Below, in pieces: positions 62,621-64,000 of a DNA stretch of 64,000 nt. Positions within the stretch are counted from its first letter, which is position 1. Each line of letters begins with the position of its first letter. This DNA comes from an uncultured Pelagibacteraceae bacterium (GTDB lineage Bacteria > Pseudomonadota > Alphaproteobacteria > Pelagibacterales > Pelagibacteraceae). The stretch lies in contig CACKZV010000003.1 of assembly GCA_902604795.1 (NCBI GenBank), forward strand, positions 1 through 64,000, in the 5' to 3' direction. A model generated the notes under the pieces. It saw only the letters and a list, made by a program, of their open reading frames with translations, made no database searches and was not told the DNA's origin. A program made the position numbers and the translations under genes.

Positions 62621-63372
62621 TGTTAAAGTCAAAAGAACTTGTAAAATTTAAGAATATTAAACATGGTTTTTTTGATCGGCAGGGTGGTGTTTCAAAAGGA
62701 AATTATAAAAGTTTAAATTGTGGACCTGGATCTAAAGACAGGATTAAAGATGTAAGAAAAAATATAGAAAAAGTTTGTAAAAAAATTGGTTGTAATAAAA
62801 ATAACCTCATATTATTAGATCAAATTCATAGTAATATTGTTCATATTGTAAATAAAACACCGACCAAAAAACTCAAAGGAGACTCATTAATCACAAGTAA
62901 AAAAGGTATTGCCTTAGGAATTCTAACAGCTGATTGTGCACCTGTTTTTGTATATGATCCTGTTAATCATTTAATTAGTGCAATTCATGCTGGATGGAAA
63001 GGAGCATATAAAAAAATAATAACCAATACTTTAAAAAAACTTGCATCAGAAGGTAGTAATTTTAATGACTTAATTGCTATAATTGGTCCCTGTATAGATA
63101 TAAAAAACTATGAAGTAAAAAATGATTTTTTTAATAAATTTATTAAACAAAAGAAGTATAACAAAAAGTTTTTTAACGCAAAAAATAACAAATTATATTT
63201 TAGTTTAAACAACTACATAAGAGATGAGTTTTTAAAATTGGGTGTTAAAAACATTGAAATTATCAAAAAAGATACCTATTTATTTAGCAACAACCTTTTC
63301 AGTGCAAGACGATCAATAAAAAATAAATTACAAGATTATGGTAGAAATATTTCAGTAATTATGATTAAATAG
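62620..63372 (+). CDS. pgeF: Peptidoglycan editing factor PgeF (multicopper-type YfiH family)
   Basis: 250 aa. N-terminal KHGFFDRQGGVSKGNYKSLNCG, DQIHSNIV with His70, TADCAPVF with Cys106, and HAGWKG with His123 give the zinc site and catalytic residues of the DUF152/YfiH/PgeF family (laccase-domain name is historical). PgeF removes wrongly built L-Ser from UDP-MurNAc in E. coli, which matches the strong peptidoglycan content of this window. Starts by TAATG overlap; 15 bases before prs. Confidence 0.92.
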   Translation: MLKSKELVKFKNIKHGFFDRQGGVSKGNYKSLNCGPGSKDRIKDVRKNIEKVCKKIGCNKNNLILLDQIHSNIVHIVNKTPTKKLKGDSLITSKKGIALGILTADCAPVFVYDPVNHLISAIHAGWKGAYKKIITNTLKKLASEGSNFNDLIAIIGPCIDIKNYEVKNDFFNKFIKQKKYNKKFFNAKNNKLYFSLNNYIRDEFLKLGVKNIEIIKKDTYLFSNNLFSARRSIKNKLQDYGRNISVIMIK

Positions 63373-63387
63373 GAATATCCTCATAAA

Positions 63388-64000
63388 ATGAAAATTCTTA
63401 CAGGAAATAGCAACAAGCAGCTTAGTAATAAAATATCAAAAAATCTTAAGAATAAATTAGTTAATACTAGTATAAGGAAATTTGCAGATGGTGAAATTTA
63501 TATTGAGATTAATGAAAATATAAGAGGAAATAGTATTTTTATAATTCAATCTATATCCTCACCGGCTAATGACAACTTAATGGAATTACTTCTTTGTATA
63601 GATGCGCTTAAGAGATCTTCTGCAAAAAATATTACAACAGTAATACCTTATTTTGGGTATGCAAGACAGGATCGTAAAGTTGTACCAAGAACATCTATAT
63701 CTGCAAAATTAGTTTCAAATCTAATAACAAACGCTGGAGCTGACAGAGTAGTAACAGTAGATTTGCATGCTGGTCAAATTCAAGGTTTTTTTGATATTCC
63801 AGTAGACAACTTATTTGCCACTCCAATTTTCACAAAACATATTAAAAGAAAGGTTAAAAGCAGAAATATTATATGTGTTGCGCCTGATGTTGGGGGAGTT
63901 GAAAGAGCAAGAGCCTTAGGAAAAAAATTAGATGTTGGATTGGCAATAGTTGATAAAAGGAGACCTAGCCCTGGCAAATCGCAAGTAATGAATGTTATTG
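63388..64000 (+). CDS. prs: Ribose-phosphate pyrophosphokinase, N-terminal part (cut by window end)
   Basis: ATG at 63388, frame open to the window end (204 codons). [16 protein letters not shown] start, [29 protein letters not shown] (residues 87-97) of the ATP loop, [19 protein letters not shown] (124-142) and the [15 protein letters not shown] block of the ribose-5-phosphate/PRPP region. Makes PRPP for nucleotides, histidine and tryptophan. The 3' part lies outside the window. Confidence 0.94.
   Translation, partial: MKILTGNSNKQLSNKISKNLKNKLVNTSIRKFADGEIYIEINENIRGNSIFIIQSISSPANDNLMELLLCIDALKRSSAKNITTVIPYFGYARQDRKVVPRTSISAKLVSNLITNAGADRVVTVDLHAGQIQGFFDIPVDNLFATPIFTKHIKRKVKSRNIICVAPDVGGVERARALGKKLDVGLAIVDKRRPSPGKSQVMNVI

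Overview
This 64 kb window looks like a piece of a SAR11-type (Candidatus Pelagibacter-like) alphaproteobacterial chromosome. The evidence is very low G+C, tiny or negative spacing between genes, alphaproteobacterial gene neighbourhoods (lpxC-bamD-ligA after ftsA; carA/yqeY-dnaG-rpoD; ilvE-MarR-response regulator; lgt-midA-pgeF; uvrC-pgsA), and no insertion sequence, prophage or CRISPR. Species assignment is inference. I support 57 protein genes (two cut by the window edges), two tRNAs and the RNase P RNA.

Layout. 1-10137: the 3' end of a propionyl-CoA synthetase gene, a dihydroorotase-family gene, ygfZ, a MazG-like pyrophosphohydrolase, fumC, an AsmA-like gene, and a uvrD-pepP pair. 10129-31363 (minus strand): one uninterrupted 18-gene division and cell-wall (dcw) cluster in transcription order mraZ, ftsZ, rsmH, ftsL, ftsI, murE-murF fusion, mraY, murD, ftsW, murG, murC, murB, ddl, ftsQ, ftsA, lpxC, bamD, ligA. 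ftsZ sits directly behind mraZ instead of behind ftsA. A near-consensus sigma-70 promoter carrying three TGGG boxes at 10-bp period precedes mraZ. 31364-34342: RNase P RNA, an AmpD-like amidase, mlaA-mlaC, a CAU tRNA, and a tRNA-Val(GAC) with unusual D and T loops. 34343-43002: rpoD, dnaG, yqeY, then carA-carB in the opposite direction.

42999-46883 holds a circularly permuted ATP-grasp gene diverging from an Anbu-type proteasome-like protease, followed by a 2OG-Fe(II) oxygenase and an ELM1-like gene. This is the least understood part of the window and looks like a reduced form of the Anbu peptide-tag cluster. 46904-50472: trxB, psiE-like, an extended SDR, and an aspartate aminotransferase. 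50509-57159: a tightly coupled set uvrB, a pteridine-reductase-like SDR, a secreted alpha/beta hydrolase, folB, uvrC, pgsA. 57156-60730: ilvE, a MarR regulator, a response regulator and histidine kinase, and ubiK. 60781-64000: lgt, midA-like methyltransferase, pgeF, and the start of prs.

Functionally the window is mostly core envelope growth and division, DNA repair (uvrD, uvrB, uvrC, ligA), transcription and replication (rpoD, dnaG), pyrimidine and folate supply, and envelope lipid handling. Several starts were moved from the longest open frame to an internal ATG because this gives the tight TAATG or ATGA couplings seen throughout.
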